Shown: piece after piece, positions 1 through 12,402 of the stretch
Numbering within the stretch: position 1 is the first letter of the stretch
Layout: each line of letters starts with the position of its first letter
Source: Clitoria ternatea
Lineage: Eukaryota > Streptophyta > Magnoliopsida > Fabales > Fabaceae
NCBI GenBank assembly: GCA_037962975.1
Contig: CM075676.1
Coordinates: 93,194,001 to 93,258,000, forward strand
Direction: 5' to 3'
Length of the DNA: 64,000 bases
Notes under the pieces: generated by a model
What the model was told of the DNA's origin: nothing
Seen by the model: only the letters and a program-made list of their open reading frames with translations
The model's database searches: none
Program-made: the position numbers and the translations under genes

Positions 1-1794
1 AATATCTAAAAATTTGTAGGGGCCACCAAAACAAGAGATCATTTTTGCCAAGTGTTGAATAATTTTCTCAGTTCTTACACTATCATCACATAAACCAGAG
101 ACAAATTAAAGCAAGTTTTAGAATATATTAACATGTATTTGAACTAAGCCAATAATGATATATTTAATTTAATTCAATATGTATCATAGTTTACTTCATT
201 GGAATTCGAAAATAAACATACTCTAAATTTTTATGCTTTCATTCTTTGTTCCCATGACATAAAGCTTCAAGCCTTAGGAGTTCTTGCTATTGCACCTCAC
301 ACCACCACCTCTGCATTGACCATTTTAGTCTCTCCCAAAGGTATAGCTCACTCTACCTTTTTCCTTGGTTTTTCTATTCCCTTCTTATATATTTAATGAT
401 GTATTTTAAAAATAAATGCTTAAGCAAGTTATAATATATAGTATTATTATATATTATTAATAATATATCATTAATATATCATTAAATCTTATCATGAATA
501 GTCGAGATTAAAATATAATAATCGTGTGACTTCGAAAAACTTTTAATTATGATCATCTATGTATAGTTGTATGGTCCATATTTGTCTCTCTCACTTTTTC
601 TTAAAATAACATTTCTCATAAAATACATTCTCTATATATATAGACACACACGATAAGCTTTAGTCTTATGGAAACATGCAATCATGTGTATCTTAATAAT
701 TGGTTCAAATTCTTGCTCATACCAATTTTAAAGTTTAATTTTGACACATTTTAGTCAATTAAATTATAACACATCTCATGAGTTTGTCAAATTGCTAATA
801 AAGTAATTATTACGATTGCTTATATAACAATCTATCATTAAAGGTTAGTCTAAAAATTTTCTACACTTGAAAATGTATTTAAATTAAATCCCTTATTTTA
901 AAAGAATAGTAAATAATAAATGTTTGATAATTAATTTTTGATGTGTGAAAAATTGGAAATATGTAGTAATTATCAATGTGTATTATTACATTCTCTCGTT
1001 TATTTTATAAGTGTTAATTTTTTATATATTTTAAATATAACCTACACTAACCTTTTCATTTTCTTAATTATATCAAATTATTTGTGATCTATTATCAAGA
1101 TAAATATTTTTACGTTATAAAAACTAAAATTGTTTTAAAAAATTACATAACTCAACAAATTCTATTTACATTTCAATTTATTATTCAACAATACTATTTT
1201 TATATTTTCCATCTATTTAAATTAAATTGTATTGATTGTCAACAAAAACTAAATTATATTAGTGTTATCTTACAATACCCGCAATATATTTATATATCTT
1301 GTTATGATTAATAGTATGGGTTATCAATCGGATTGAATTTTTCTTTTGATCAAATTATATAATCAACCAAACCAATTAAAATTGGATTATTGTCGAGTTA
1401 AGTATTAAATTTTAGATGCATAAATTTAAATACCAAACTATCTATCCAATCTAAATTTATACGTACAATATACTTTAAGACATCACTTACATATTACTCC
1501 CAGACCTAAATTTATCAATTTTTTAAAAAATTCAATTCAATCCATAATTAAAACTGTTCTTGACGTTGAAATTATTGAAATTCGGGAAAACATCTCCGAA
1601 CAAATCAGATATATATGTAGGAGTTGCAGGGATTTTACATGGAAAACGTGGTGAGAATTTGTAGAGTTATTCAATTTAACACCAGTTTAATTAATAAAAT
1701 CACGCTAATGACTAGGCTCGCGTTGAAACTTATATATCTTTAATTAACTCCTGCAAGACATCTATCATAACTTTTAATTATTATATAATAAAAA
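1..1794. other. AT-rich intergenic DNA
   Basis: Very AT-rich. The only open frames are short and low in complexity, with no recognisable protein family and no convincing splice structure. I see no RNA gene and no clear transposon end here. Confidence 0.6.
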
Positions 1795-2099
1795 ACAATT
1801 TACTACCAATTTAAACCTCCTTGTTTATTCTAAATATCTATGTGCTCCAAATTTCCTATGTATTAGTATCTTTTCTGAAAATGTTGAACATATAACTTTT
1901 TTTTAAGGGGGAATGTCTTAATAAATGAAAAGGTTATTAAGTCATTCATAATTTCTTTTTTATATATATAAGATATGTTTTCTTTAACCTTTACAAAAAT
2001 ACCACAGGCATATAGAAAATCTAGTTCTTTATTTAAGTTGCAACCTGCAAAGCATATATGTAAATTTGAGTCGTCTGCTGCTAGGTAACAGTATTTCGT
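1795..2099 (+). repeat. Direct repeat of host DNA, copy A
   Basis: About 300 bp, starting acaatttactaccaattt, matches 5500-5828 closely, differing by scattered substitutions and a longer TA run in copy B. Copy A runs on without a break from the AT-rich DNA to its left, so it looks like the unoccupied insertion site. It ends where the retroelement RT sequence begins, near 2100. Confidence 0.8.
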
Positions 2100-2104
2100 A
2101 ATCC

Positions 2105-2700
2105 GGTGGTATCCTAAACATTGTTTTAGGGACATCGAACGCCTTGACCTGGATTTGGTGGTATCCGAATCGCAAATCGATTTTAGGACCGAAGCACCCG
2201 TCAACTGATCAATCAAATCATCAATCCTCAATATATGGATATTTATTCTTTATCGTCAACTTATTCAACTAGCGATAATCAACACACAACCGCATACTGT
2301 CATCTTTCTTTTTAACTAGTAGGGTCAAATGAACTGTTTTTCTAACAGTTCTTCAACTTACCTCTTTAATTCTACTAACTCAACGGGAAACATTCTATAC
2401 GGAGCACTGAAGACTAGTTCAACTATAGGCACAAGATTATCAATAAAGAATTCAATATCTCTTTCAAGAGGAATACCGGGTACATCCTTCGAAAACACCT
2501 CAGGAAAGTCACACATAACTAGAATATCATGCACTTGGGATCCATTCTTTCTATCAACCAAAGATAACAACATAAACAGTTGGGATATACTTTGGATTGT
2601 GAAGTCTTCGGTACTCCGCATCGGAAAGATCACCTGTCGGTGTTGACAGTCAATCATCACTATATTGGTTGCTAGCCAATCCGTGCCTAAAATAACCTCT
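2105..2700 (-). pseudogene. Ty3/gypsy protease-RT fragment
   Basis: Minus-strand translation gives hallmark Ty3/gypsy pol sequence. At 2700-2660 it reads like the ILGTDWLA segment after the protease active site. It is followed by a linker ending DFPEVFSKDVPGIPLER, then APYRMFPVELVELKR, the entry to the RT domain. A later piece reads RIDDLIDQLTGASVLKSI (2230-2175), the RT segment that normally precedes the DLRSGYHQIR motif. Frameshifts separate these pieces. The catalytic YxDD part of RT is absent because the element is cut off at about 2100. The family assignment is firm; the exact clade is not. Confidence 0.8.
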
Positions 2701-2929
2701 AAGTTTTTCAGAGTTAAGCAAATCTTTTACTCTTAAACAATATATCAACATCAGTGCATTTTGTCACTGTCCTCAAACAAGAGCTCGTAGGCGTGTAAAC
2801 ACACAAATCATGTTTCAACATTTACTAATCCAATAGGATATCACACATATGATTATGACAATCGGTCATATTGCACTCAACAACCGCTTACTTATAGCAA
2901 GCACACCTTGGCCTTGGACCTTAAAGTCT

Positions 2930-2941
2930 GCTCTGATACCA
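2930..2941 (-). other. Primer binding site (tRNA-iMet type)
   Basis: The minus strand reads TGGTATCAGAGC, complementary to the 3' end of plant initiator tRNA-Met. It lies 7 nt inside the end of the LTR at 2949, as expected for priming reverse transcription. Confidence 0.8.
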
Positions 2942-2948
2942 TTAAAAA

Positions 2949-3068
2949 TGTCACACCCTACAGCTTTGATACCATTAAAATATGACACTACTTCGATAAA
3001 AATACGAGGAAATTTTTTTCCGATTTTATTGAACCAATCTAATCGCTCGGAAGCCCCAACACAAACAT

Positions 3069-3110
<42 letters not shown>

Positions 3111-5502
3111 CGCTATACAAATCTCTAATCACCTCCTTGGCATTTCAAACTAAATTAATTCCATGGCATCCAATTTAATTCATCTGCACTGATATCAATA
3201 TCACCATAATTCATAAGTGCATATCAAAATCAAAACTAGACTTCTAGTGAAGTCGTTAGATACCTAGATCCACTATTCCAAAACATATATAATATGTATC
3301 AAAAGAGCTGACTAGGGCGTATGACATCAAGAGCTATACAATGGTTCTATGCTCAAATAAATCCACACTAGGATTTATCCATCACTAGCTTCTCAAGCTT
3401 TCAATAGTCATCCTCACGGTCTAAGTTCACTGCATGATAAAAATTGGTGCAGGGGTGAGCATTTATATATATATATTGAATGACAAATACAGAACCAGAT
3501 TCGACATTTCATAACCCATTTCAATCAATCTAGTTCATCATGTCAATATTGCCATTTATTCTAAAATATAAACACATTATATCATCATTATACAATATCA
3601 AACATCCTCAATAACTATATCTCACAACTTCTCATGATCACAATGGCTGCCCCATAGCATTCAGTGCACGTCAATAGTTGTCCCACATCATATCCACATA
3701 ATAATGGTTGCCTCGCAGCTATAATGCAATGCATGTAGATCCATCTCTAATGATGAGATATTGAAATACAACAATATATCTTAACTCCCAGCTGATTCGG
3801 TCATTTTACAAGTACTAAACCGCTTGCCCATTCATAATATACAGTCACTCTCATCGACAGCGGTAGTGTTACGAGCTAGCCTTGAGTCCCACTCGAAGGC
3901 CGCCTAAAGTCCCACTCAAGGACTTTCGTAGAATCCAGAGAAACCACCTTAGGGTCTAAGCCCTCCCATCTGGGCCAACATTATAGGCCCTCTACAGTCC
4001 TGTAAGCTTTCTATGCAAATGTTATGCACAAACAACAATGATTATCCATTCTCATCGTCAATTAAGCTACCCTAGCTTGTCAACATCATTAATTTATGAT
4101 ATACCACGATTTTCTCAATTTATTAATGCATAGCAAGCATACCAAATCATTTATCATCATCAATTCATTATACCTTTCAATAGCATATAGGAACCAAAAC
4201 CATGGTCAATTCATCATATATTTACAACTCTCATTGATCATCATAATATCAAAATCAACACAACATGAGATAGTTATACAATCATCACATATCAAGAATA
4301 AACACAATCACATCATCAGTTTAATTAAATATCAAATTATCCTTAATCCGTTCCTAATAACTCATACATTTAAGATATATAATACCCCCTCTACCTAAAA
4401 TCGACGATTCTAAAGCTCGAAACGATCCTTGAACGCTTTGATTCGATTACCGACTTCTAGTTTCCAAAGCTAGAAATTCCTAAATTAACAACAATCATTT
4501 TCAATAATCTACACGCTACTTAAAATTACATTTCGACGCTTAAACAACCAATCCGCACAGATTTTGATAATTCTAATAAATTCTAAATTTTAATAATAAT
4601 TATTTTAACACCTTTCTAGCTATTAAAAGTATATCGTAAAACTGAAATCACACTGAACAACTTCTGATATATTTTATCGTAGCTCTGATAATTCCTTAAA
4701 AATTCATAATAATTATTTTAATAATTCCAAGCCTCTTAATAAAACATTTCGAGGCTGAAATCCATGAATTTGACATAACCTCAATGGTCGAGAACTTACT
4801 GAGAAGCAAAATAATTGTCGATTAGTCACCAAAACGCCTTCAAACATCAATTTCTCAACTTGATGATTCATAAAACTTCACAATAATTATTTTAAGAACA
4901 TTAAACTATGTAACAACACACTTTGAAGTTAAAACACTATTCTGACATATTTTAGATAATCACCAACTTACCGAGCTGACAATACCTTGAACGCTTTCGA
5001 CACTTTGAACCCTTATTGTTTTCCTTCCAAAACCAATTTTGAAATGTCAAAATTTCTCTGATTCCCTTCTGAAATAAATTTTAAGACACTCTAATTTTAC
5101 CCGAACGCCTCCGACACACTGAACCCTAGTCGTTTACCTCTGAACCTTTGTTGTTTCCCTTTGAACCTCGATCCTAGGTACTGCTTACGCCGATCGAAGC
5201 ATGCATGGCGACCTAAAGGTCACGGGCATCATGCACACCATGGCCAAGAGATAGATCACATTGAGAGAGAGAGCCATGCAAAGAGGAGAGAGCTTGCACG
5301 AGAGGGGTGAGGGCACGAGAGAAAGAGAGCGTGCAAGGCAGAGAGATAGAGATCGCGAGAGATAGTGAGGCACGAGAGAGGTTAGAGAAAAAAATAAAAG
5401 TACAGGGGAGAGAGTGACGTGAAAGACTTGAGAGGCAAGGAAGAAATAAAAAAATAAAAGAGAGAAAAGAATTATATATATATATAAAGAAAGGATGTTA
5501 CA
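2949..5502 (-). repeat. 5' LTR of the truncated gypsy element
   Basis: On the minus strand it begins TGTAACATCC (5502) and ends GGTGTGACA (2949), so it has TG...CA ends, and the primer site follows. Inside lie an (AC)n(AT)n microsatellite (3062-3110) and a purine-rich GAGA stretch (about 5258-5400). ATTTA follows at 5503-5507 and also sits at the matching point of copy A (1798-1802). That fits a 5-bp target duplication. Confidence 0.7.
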
Positions 5503-5828
5503 ATTTACTACCAATTTAAACCTCGTTGTTTATTCTAAGTATCTATGTGCTCCAAACTTCCTATGTATTAGTATCTTTTCTGGAAATGTTGAACATATAA
5601 CTTCTTCTTTTTTGTAAGGGGAAATGTCTTAATAAATGAAAAGGTTAAGTCATTCATAATTTCTTATATATATATATATATATATATATATAAGATATGT
5701 TTTTTTAAACCATTACAAAAATACCACAGGCATATAGAAAATCTAGTTCTTTATTTAAGTTGCAAACTGCAAAACATATATGTAATTCTAGGTCGCCCGA
5801 TGTTAGTTGCTAGGTAAAAGTATTTTGT
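5503..5828 (+). repeat. Direct repeat of host DNA, copy B
   Basis: Second copy of the sequence at 1795-2099. It begins directly at the LTR end and carries an expanded (TA)n run near 5665-5690. Beyond about 5828 it continues into host DNA that copy A lacks. Confidence 0.8.
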
Positions 5829-6094
5829 GAGTTGGTTAAATGCGACTAATTTCTAAATGAAAAACTAATTATATAACTTCGGTCCTATGTCAATAATTTC
5901 TTATTTTAAGTGTCTTGATTGAATATTCAATCTATAACTTTTTAAAACAGGTTCATTACTTTGAAGTTGTGTGTCTTTCCTCTTCTTTTCTAACATTTAT
6001 AGTATTTTAGTTGTCATGTTTTTGTTTTTCCTTGTGTTTAAAAAACAAGTTCATTGCCTTGTTCAAACAAACAAAAAAAGATAAAAAAAATGTA

Positions 6095-6165
<71 letters not shown>

Positions 6166-6912
6166 ACCTTATATTTTATTTAGTTATACACCAAATATTA
6201 GACAAGATAAGAGTTATCATGTTCTTATCATATATTATACATTTATCCTACCAAGTTGATCACCTTTTCTCAAACAAACAAAAAAAGATAAAAAAAATGC
6301 ATGTCAAACATAGTCAAATCCTAAAATAATATGCAATGTTTTAAAATTTTACCCAATCGACCTCTTCAGGAATAGAGGCAAAGAGTTGGAGAGTGGGAGT
6401 GAGAGAATTAAGGTTCGATCAACCTCTAAAGTTTAACTATGAATTACAGTATTTTCATTTTTAAATGAATAATTTAAAATCATATTTTTATTTTTACGTA
6501 CATTGTCAAATAATATGAAAATGGATTACCACAACAAGATGAATTATAATATAAAAGTATAATTCAATTCAAGGAGATTATGATATAGAGTTTAATTATT
6601 ATACACTGTTAATGTAAAATATTTTACACTAACAATCAATTATAATTCATCATATGTATGAAATTTAAAATAATTATTACAAAAATCAATGTTGGCTGCT
6701 TAGATGACAATCTATGATTAGATGTCACACTATTAATGTATTTAAATTAAATTCTTATGATCGAGTTTAAAGTAATAATTGAATTTTGAATTGGAATTGT
6801 AAATTAGAATAAGAGTTTGTTTGGTGTATGGATCTAGAATTCTTATGTAAGTACTAGTTATATATTTGAATCATATAAGTTAAAATATAAAATTATAATT
6901 CTAAGCAAAAAA
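5829..6912. other. AT-rich intergenic DNA with an (ATT) microsatellite
   Basis: No gene seen. (ATT)n runs from 6097 to 6163, about 22 units. A ~33-bp sequence (caaacaaacaaaaaaagata plus an A-rich tail) occurs just before it at about 6062 and again at about 6269, as a direct repeat flanking the microsatellite. Confidence 0.75.
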
Positions 6913-7228
6913 TAAGGGTGGCGGTGATGATGACAACAATGATGACAATGATGATAATAGTGGTTATAGAGACAACGACCATATTGGCAATGACAATGGT
7001 GCGATGGTTATGGTTGCGGGGATGTTAATGGCGGTGATGATAGTGATGTAGTAGTGGCAATAATGGTGATGGCGACAGTGATGGGGCGGCGATAATAGCG
7101 ATGGTCGTGACAACAATGGCCATAGTGAAGGTGGTCGTGACAGTGGTAGTGGCGTGGGTCGTGGTAAAGACGATGATGATGACGATATTAATGCAATAGT
7201 GGTAGTGACGACGATAACAATGGTGCCA
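6913..7228 (+). repeat. Degenerate GAT/GTG trinucleotide satellite, left part
   Basis: A long run of imperfect trinucleotides (gatgatgac, ggtggtgat, aacaatgat and similar) with no long open frame. The same sequence type resumes at 8505-8625, so a 1.3-kb insertion appears to split one array. Confidence 0.75.
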
Positions 7229-8504
7229 GTGTTGGTGTATACACTATGAACTATTAATGTATCATTTTGTACTTATCAATAAAATAAGTCTTTTTAGTTT
7301 TAAAGTTGTTTTAAATTTGTTTATCCTTTGAATAGTAAGTCATATGATAATTATTCCTAACGTGTCCCTAGTCAATTATTTACATGGGGATACGTAAATA
7401 TACTAAGACTAGTGTATGAATGTACTGATGATCTGATCTCACAGGTCATGGATATAGAAGATATCAAGTCTTCACACAAGTGCACATTAAGAGTAATGTT
7501 GTACTTGATAAAGCCACCATGAGAACATTACATAGATTGTTACATGAGTGTCATAAATGGTTCTCAATGTGATAATGATATGTAGTCCTTCAACTTGAAG
7601 TCATTATGATTCCTACATGAGGAGTTTGTTATTTTAATACAATCAAACATCATTTGTAACAAGATGACCATAAAGGTTATGGTTAGACAATGAACAAATT
7701 ATGCAAAGGGATGTGCGTAATGTAGATAAGATTTGTCTCTCCTATGTGACAAGAATGATATCTATTGGTCGCTTGATGGAGTAAGACTAAAGAAATGCAT
7801 GGTCATACTAGGGAAAATAAATACTGGATATTTATTCTGGTAAAGTCTACTTTGGTATCAAGTAAAATGAATCAGGCCATACAAGGATGACGACGATCAT
7901 GCATTGGGCGTAATTAGATATCATGACAAAAGGAATAAATGTATAAAATGATTATCACTTACAAGTTATGTCAATGATAAATAATAGTCGAACATAATGA
8001 TGCATTGCTAGATGTCGTTCTTATTTTATATTAATAATAAAATATTTTATTATTAATATAACCAAACTGAATATTTTACCTATAGGGTCACACTCATAGA
8101 GTATGCCCACTAAAGGATACCTTTTATTTTAGTTGAATTAAAATAAAACCATTGGGCCTCATTCAGAATGAGTCAGGAACCCAATCTTTACATAGAGCTT
8201 ATTAGCTCATACCTGGGCCTATATATAGAACATGAGATGCTTATAGGCTCATGCTCAAAGAAAAATCACTCACATTCTCGTAACTTGGTGAGGGTTGAAA
8301 ATTTTGATCTAGTATTTGGAGGTTTAGATTCTGGTAGGAATGCTCGTATGGACTTATAAAGGAGGAAGTTAAGATTGCTTCGATATAGAAACTGATCTCA
8401 CATCTATAATGTAATGTTTTGAAACATTTGTTTTGTAAATTACTATAAGAATTCTATGTCTTTTCGTTGCCTAGTCCTGTGGGATTCCTATATATAACGT
8501 CATG
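7229..8504. mobile_element. Probable solo LTR splitting the satellite
   Basis: Unlike its flanks, this 1.28-kb block is non-repetitive. It has a TATA-like ctatatata (about 8220) and a polyadenylation-like tail (about 8408-8450), and no coding potential. This is typical of an LTR. A start at TGTTGG near 7231 and an end near 8502 are plausible, but I could not find a convincing target duplication. Boundaries are approximate. Confidence 0.4.
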
Positions 8505-8625
8505 GAGTAGGTGGTGATTGTGTCAGAGGTAGAGCGGTGATAACAACGATAGTGACAACGATGACACTGGAGACATGGGGTAGCAGCTATGGTGATGATG
8601 GTGGCAGCAATAGTGGTAGACATTG
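8505..8625 (+). repeat. Degenerate GAT/GTG trinucleotide satellite, right part
   Basis: Continues the pattern of 6913-7228 (ggtgatgatggtggcagcaa and similar). It supports one ancestral array interrupted by insertion. Confidence 0.7.
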
Positions 8626-9071
8626 TCAAATTCTCAATGAATCAAATCACGAGTGGTAAGGATGTACATATGGATATTTCTTTAAAAAAGAAGGAAGATA
8701 TGCATATGGATTAAGAGTCAAACCTCAAATTCATTCTCAATGTATGCATGATCAATCAAAATAGTCTCTAACCTGTTAAAATGACTTTACAACCCTTAAC
8801 ATATGCCTTTATTGATCAAATTAATCCTTACCATTGACAACCATTATAGGACATTAGTTGAAGGGCCTATGGCATATTAAGTGTAGACCCTAATGTATAT
8901 TGTAACATCCTGCTTTTAATAATAGCTCTATTTTGTAAATTTTGAGGTATAGAAGATCTGTTAGTGTTAATCAATGAATAAAACACTCTATGGATGGTTT
9001 TTAATGCTCCAAAAGTTTCATTTTTAGGTATAATTCTAGAATTCATATAGATCCTTATTGATAAGACCCAA

Positions 9072-10200
9072 TTTCCGAGTGAAAATGCCTTAGAAAGAAC
9101 TGTCCGAGTGAGAAAGAGACTCTGTTCCGAGTGAAAACTACAAATTCCGAGTGACCAAGAGGAATTCCGAGTGGAAAATGTAAATACCGAGTGAAAATTG
9201 TATTTTTCCGAGTGGAACATGGTCAAGAGGACTTATTCCGAGTGACATTTTGTCTCAGAGACTCACTGCTGAGTCAAACATCTCAGGAAGACTCAATTCC
9301 GAGTCAAGTACTTCAAATAGCTTATTTTCCGAGCCAATTATTCCTGAGTGACTCGTTTCCGAGTCAAACACCCAGAAAGACTCATTCTTGAGTCAAGCTT
9401 CTTCCAAAGACTCGTTTCCGAGTCAATCATAATGCAATACCGAATGAAAGTTCTACCGAGCAAAAACCCAAGAATTGAGAATCAGTTTTAATAAATTTAC
9501 CGAGTAAACAGTCGAGTGGAATAACTCAGTTTGGAGATGAATTACCGAGCAACGACTGACCTAATGTTGAGTCCTCTTTGGCAATAAAAACTGAGTGAAT
9601 GATGAGCAATAAGGATTACCTTGCCGAGTGGAAAACCTGAGTGTTGGAGTCGGACTCAGAGGAATACCTCCGAGTATAAAAAGAATGAGGTGTTTCTGAA
9701 AGAGGAATCAGAATTGTGCAACATACCGAGTGAAGCTTATGCATATTGTCCTTTTCCGAGTAGTGAAAACCTTAGAGGATTCCGAATGAAGAACAATTCA
9801 AGGGCTTCTGCCAAGTGGAAACCTGGGAGCATTGAGTCGGTCTGAGACGACTTGACCGAGTGAAAGGATGAAGGAAGAGGAGTCGGTTTTAATTAAATTA
9901 CCGAGTGGATAATCGAGTGGAATGAGTCGGCTTAATAATGATTTGAAATGGCCGAGTGGAAAACAGAGAAGAATGACTCGGTTTCAGAGAGAATATGCCG
10001 AGTGAGATACTTTATAAGTAAGTCCGAGTGAGGAAACTCCGACTGTCACCTCCAAGGAAGAGAAATCAAACTGAGAGTTTCAAATAGAACCAATTCTGAG
10101 TGAATAATAGGTGAAGACTCGGTTTCAGGAGTTTCTACCGAGTGGATTAAGATGTTGAAGTGAAAACCGAGTGAATGAAGGATCGGTTTTGGGGAGGGAG
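9072..10200 (+). repeat. Dispersed CCGAGTG / GACTCGG motif array
   Basis: Dozens of copies of ttCCGAGTGaaa, spaced roughly 20-40 bp, alternate with GACTCGGTTT. Between about 9250 and 9430 the pairs form short palindromes such as GACTCGTTTCCGAGTC (9352 and 9411 areas). The intervening sequence is unrelated from unit to unit, so this is a motif array and not a simple tandem repeat. Confidence 0.8.
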
Positions 10201-10212
10201 AGTGTCTGGTTT

Positions 10213-10345
10213 AAGCGAGTCGGTATTCGCTTGAGCGAAACTCACACTCGCTCAAGCGAGTCGGTTTTCGCTTGAGCGAAGCCCCTCTGCCAGTGCATTA
10301 TATGGCACTCGCTCAAGCGAGTCATATTCCACTTGAGCGAGAGGA
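10213..10345 (+). repeat. Three CTCAAGCGAG hairpin units
   Basis: Copies of CGCTCAAGCGAGTCGG are each followed by the inverted form TTCGCTTGAGCGA, in three successive units. Each can fold into a hairpin with about 11 paired bases. The third arm is mutated (cacttgagcgag). Confidence 0.8.
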
Positions 10346-10923
10346 CTCGGTTTCCCTTCTTCTTCACACGACTGGAGGAATTCCAGTCGGTTTATAGGCT
10401 AACCGAGTGGAATTCCAGTCGGTTTTCAGTGCCAGGAGTAACTTTTGACTCCTTTCTTGTCTCTTATGCATTTTTTAATGCAACCAAAACCATTATTACT
10501 CACCCTAGTGGGTGGACGGCCAGAAGTGGACCATTATAAGCCACTTTCTTATTTTTAATTCTCCATTATCTCCACTATCAAAGCACTAACAGCACTAAAC
10601 ATCCACTCACGAGGATAATGTTCCCCACTTGTCTTGCATTATTAACTCTGCCCCTTGCTAGACCAGAATGCATTAGAACAAAGTTAGTGAAATATCTTTC
10701 CTTCAATTTCTCTCCTTCATCAAAACATCTTCGAGCTGGAACTAGGACAACAAGGAGGACTTCTTTTCAGTCAGCCATAGATCATCAAACCAAGTAAAAA
10801 GGGACAGGGTTGTGAATATTTATGAAATGGGTAGAGTTGTATGCTGTTTTAGGATTCCAGTTTTAATTTTGTATCTTGTTGCTTAATTTTAAAGCTGAAA
10901 ATGTATGAATTTGACTCTGATTT

Positions 10924-12020
10924 CTTCATGAAAGTTGTAGATTTTTTTGTTATGTGAATTTTGATACCTGATTCGACTAATTTGAGTATGTGTAGCAGAA
11001 GTTATAGCCAAAATACTACAGCAAGTTTGAGTGGAATATTTGTTCTATGATCTGTGTATATATTGATATTCTGGGAATTTTACAAGCATAATCAGCCTTT
11101 GATGTCTTCACAAAAGTTGTAGATAATTGTGTTATGGATATGTAGAAAGTGGTTTCAAGTCAAAATAATTTTTGTAGCTCGAGATATGCCTAAAATACTG
11201 AAGTATATCCAAGTTGTAAATCTGTTAACTTGAGATGTGAACTTTATTTTTAAAATTGGGAATTTTGTGGTGAGAATTAGTGATCAGTGTCTTCATGAAA
11301 GTTGTAGATCTTTTTATTATGTGAAATTTGAGACCTGAACCGATTGATTTGAATAAGTGTAGCAAAAGTTATAGCCAAAATACTACAACATGTCCGAGTG
11401 GAATATTTATCCCATATTTTGTGTATATATTAATATGCTGGGACTTGTAAGTATATAATCAGCCTTTTATGTCTTCATGAAAGTTGTAGGTATTTATGTT
11501 ATGGATCTATAGAAAGTGGTTTCAAGTCAAAATGATTTTTGTAGCTTGATTTATGCCTAAAATACTGAAGTATGTACAAGCTGTAAATCTGTTAACTATG
11601 AAATCCGAATCTTATTTTCAAAACTGGGAATTTTGTGGTGTGAATTAGTGGTTGGTGTCTTCATGAAAGTTGTAGATAATTATTTTAAGAGTAATTTAGG
11701 ACTAGTCTCATGTCAAAACTATTTTTGTAACTCCAGAAACGTTGAAAATACTAATATATGTACGTTTTGAAAGCTCATCTGGAGGCAGTGTTGTATTTTG
11801 TGGATAAATGGTATTTCTGTTTAGAATTTGAATTTATGGTCTTCATGAAAGTTGTAGATAATTGTATTATTAAGCTATAGAAAGTGGAATCACATGAAAA
11901 GGTTATGATTTGCTCATGTTATGACTGTTTTGCTAGAGTATGTTGCTGTTGGAAATGCTGAAAGTTAATTATAATGGTTATTATGAATGAAAATGATATT
12001 TTCTCTATGAGTAACAATTT
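10924..12020 (+). repeat. ~183-bp repeat, six units
   Basis: The segment cttcatgaaagttgtagat starts at 10924, 11106 (as cttcacaaaag), 11291, 11473, 11659 and 11841, giving spacings of 182, 185, 182, 186 and 182 bp. Each unit also has a second conserved part near its middle (agccaaaatactac or gcctaaaatactgaag). Units 1 and 3 resemble each other more than units 2 and 4 do, so a ~366-bp higher-order unit is possible. Confidence 0.8.
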
Positions 12021-12402
12021 ATTATTAAACTCTTGAGTGATTATGATTTATTATTGATGTTGTTACGTTTTAATGAGTATCATACAGTTGTATATTATGA
12101 TGGTGAATAATTATGAATGACATAATTAATATATATGTACATGAATGCCTTGTGGTTATTGTTACATGTGGTTGAAACAGTAAATCCATGATTCTGAAAA
12201 TTATTATATGATATTTTTCCTTTGAGGACTTGTGGTTTTCCAAGTGGTTTTGGAAATTGATATATCATGGTATGTTAAATGATAAAGAGAATTAAAGGCA
12301 TTCATGCATCATAAGCATTGGACGCACCATGGAATTTAGGGATTCCATGATTGCCTACCCTGGTGGGGGGTTACTCTATGATGAGTTAAAGCCCTATTTT
12401 TA

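Larger units (their letters stand above)
2100..5502 (-). mobile_element. Truncated Ty3/gypsy retrotransposon, minus strand
   Basis: Read on the minus strand: a 5' LTR of about 2.55 kb beginning TGTAACATCC at 5502, a tRNA-iMet-type primer binding site just inside it, then a short internal part coding for the end of protease and the start of reverse transcriptase. gag and most of protease are missing between the primer site and the protease remnant. The rest of pol and the 3' LTR are missing beyond about 2100, where the element joins a second copy of its own flanking host DNA. The element cannot be autonomous. Confidence 0.8.

Noticed and set aside
2949..5502. Same family as the solo LTR at 24335-27162
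   Set aside because: Ends and the AC/AT microsatellite are similar, but the microsatellite lies at different offsets and I could not align the bodies by eye, so only a relationship of ends is claimed.
6054..6329. Protein with a long tyrosine run
   Set aside because: It is the translation of the (ATT) microsatellite and has no other support.
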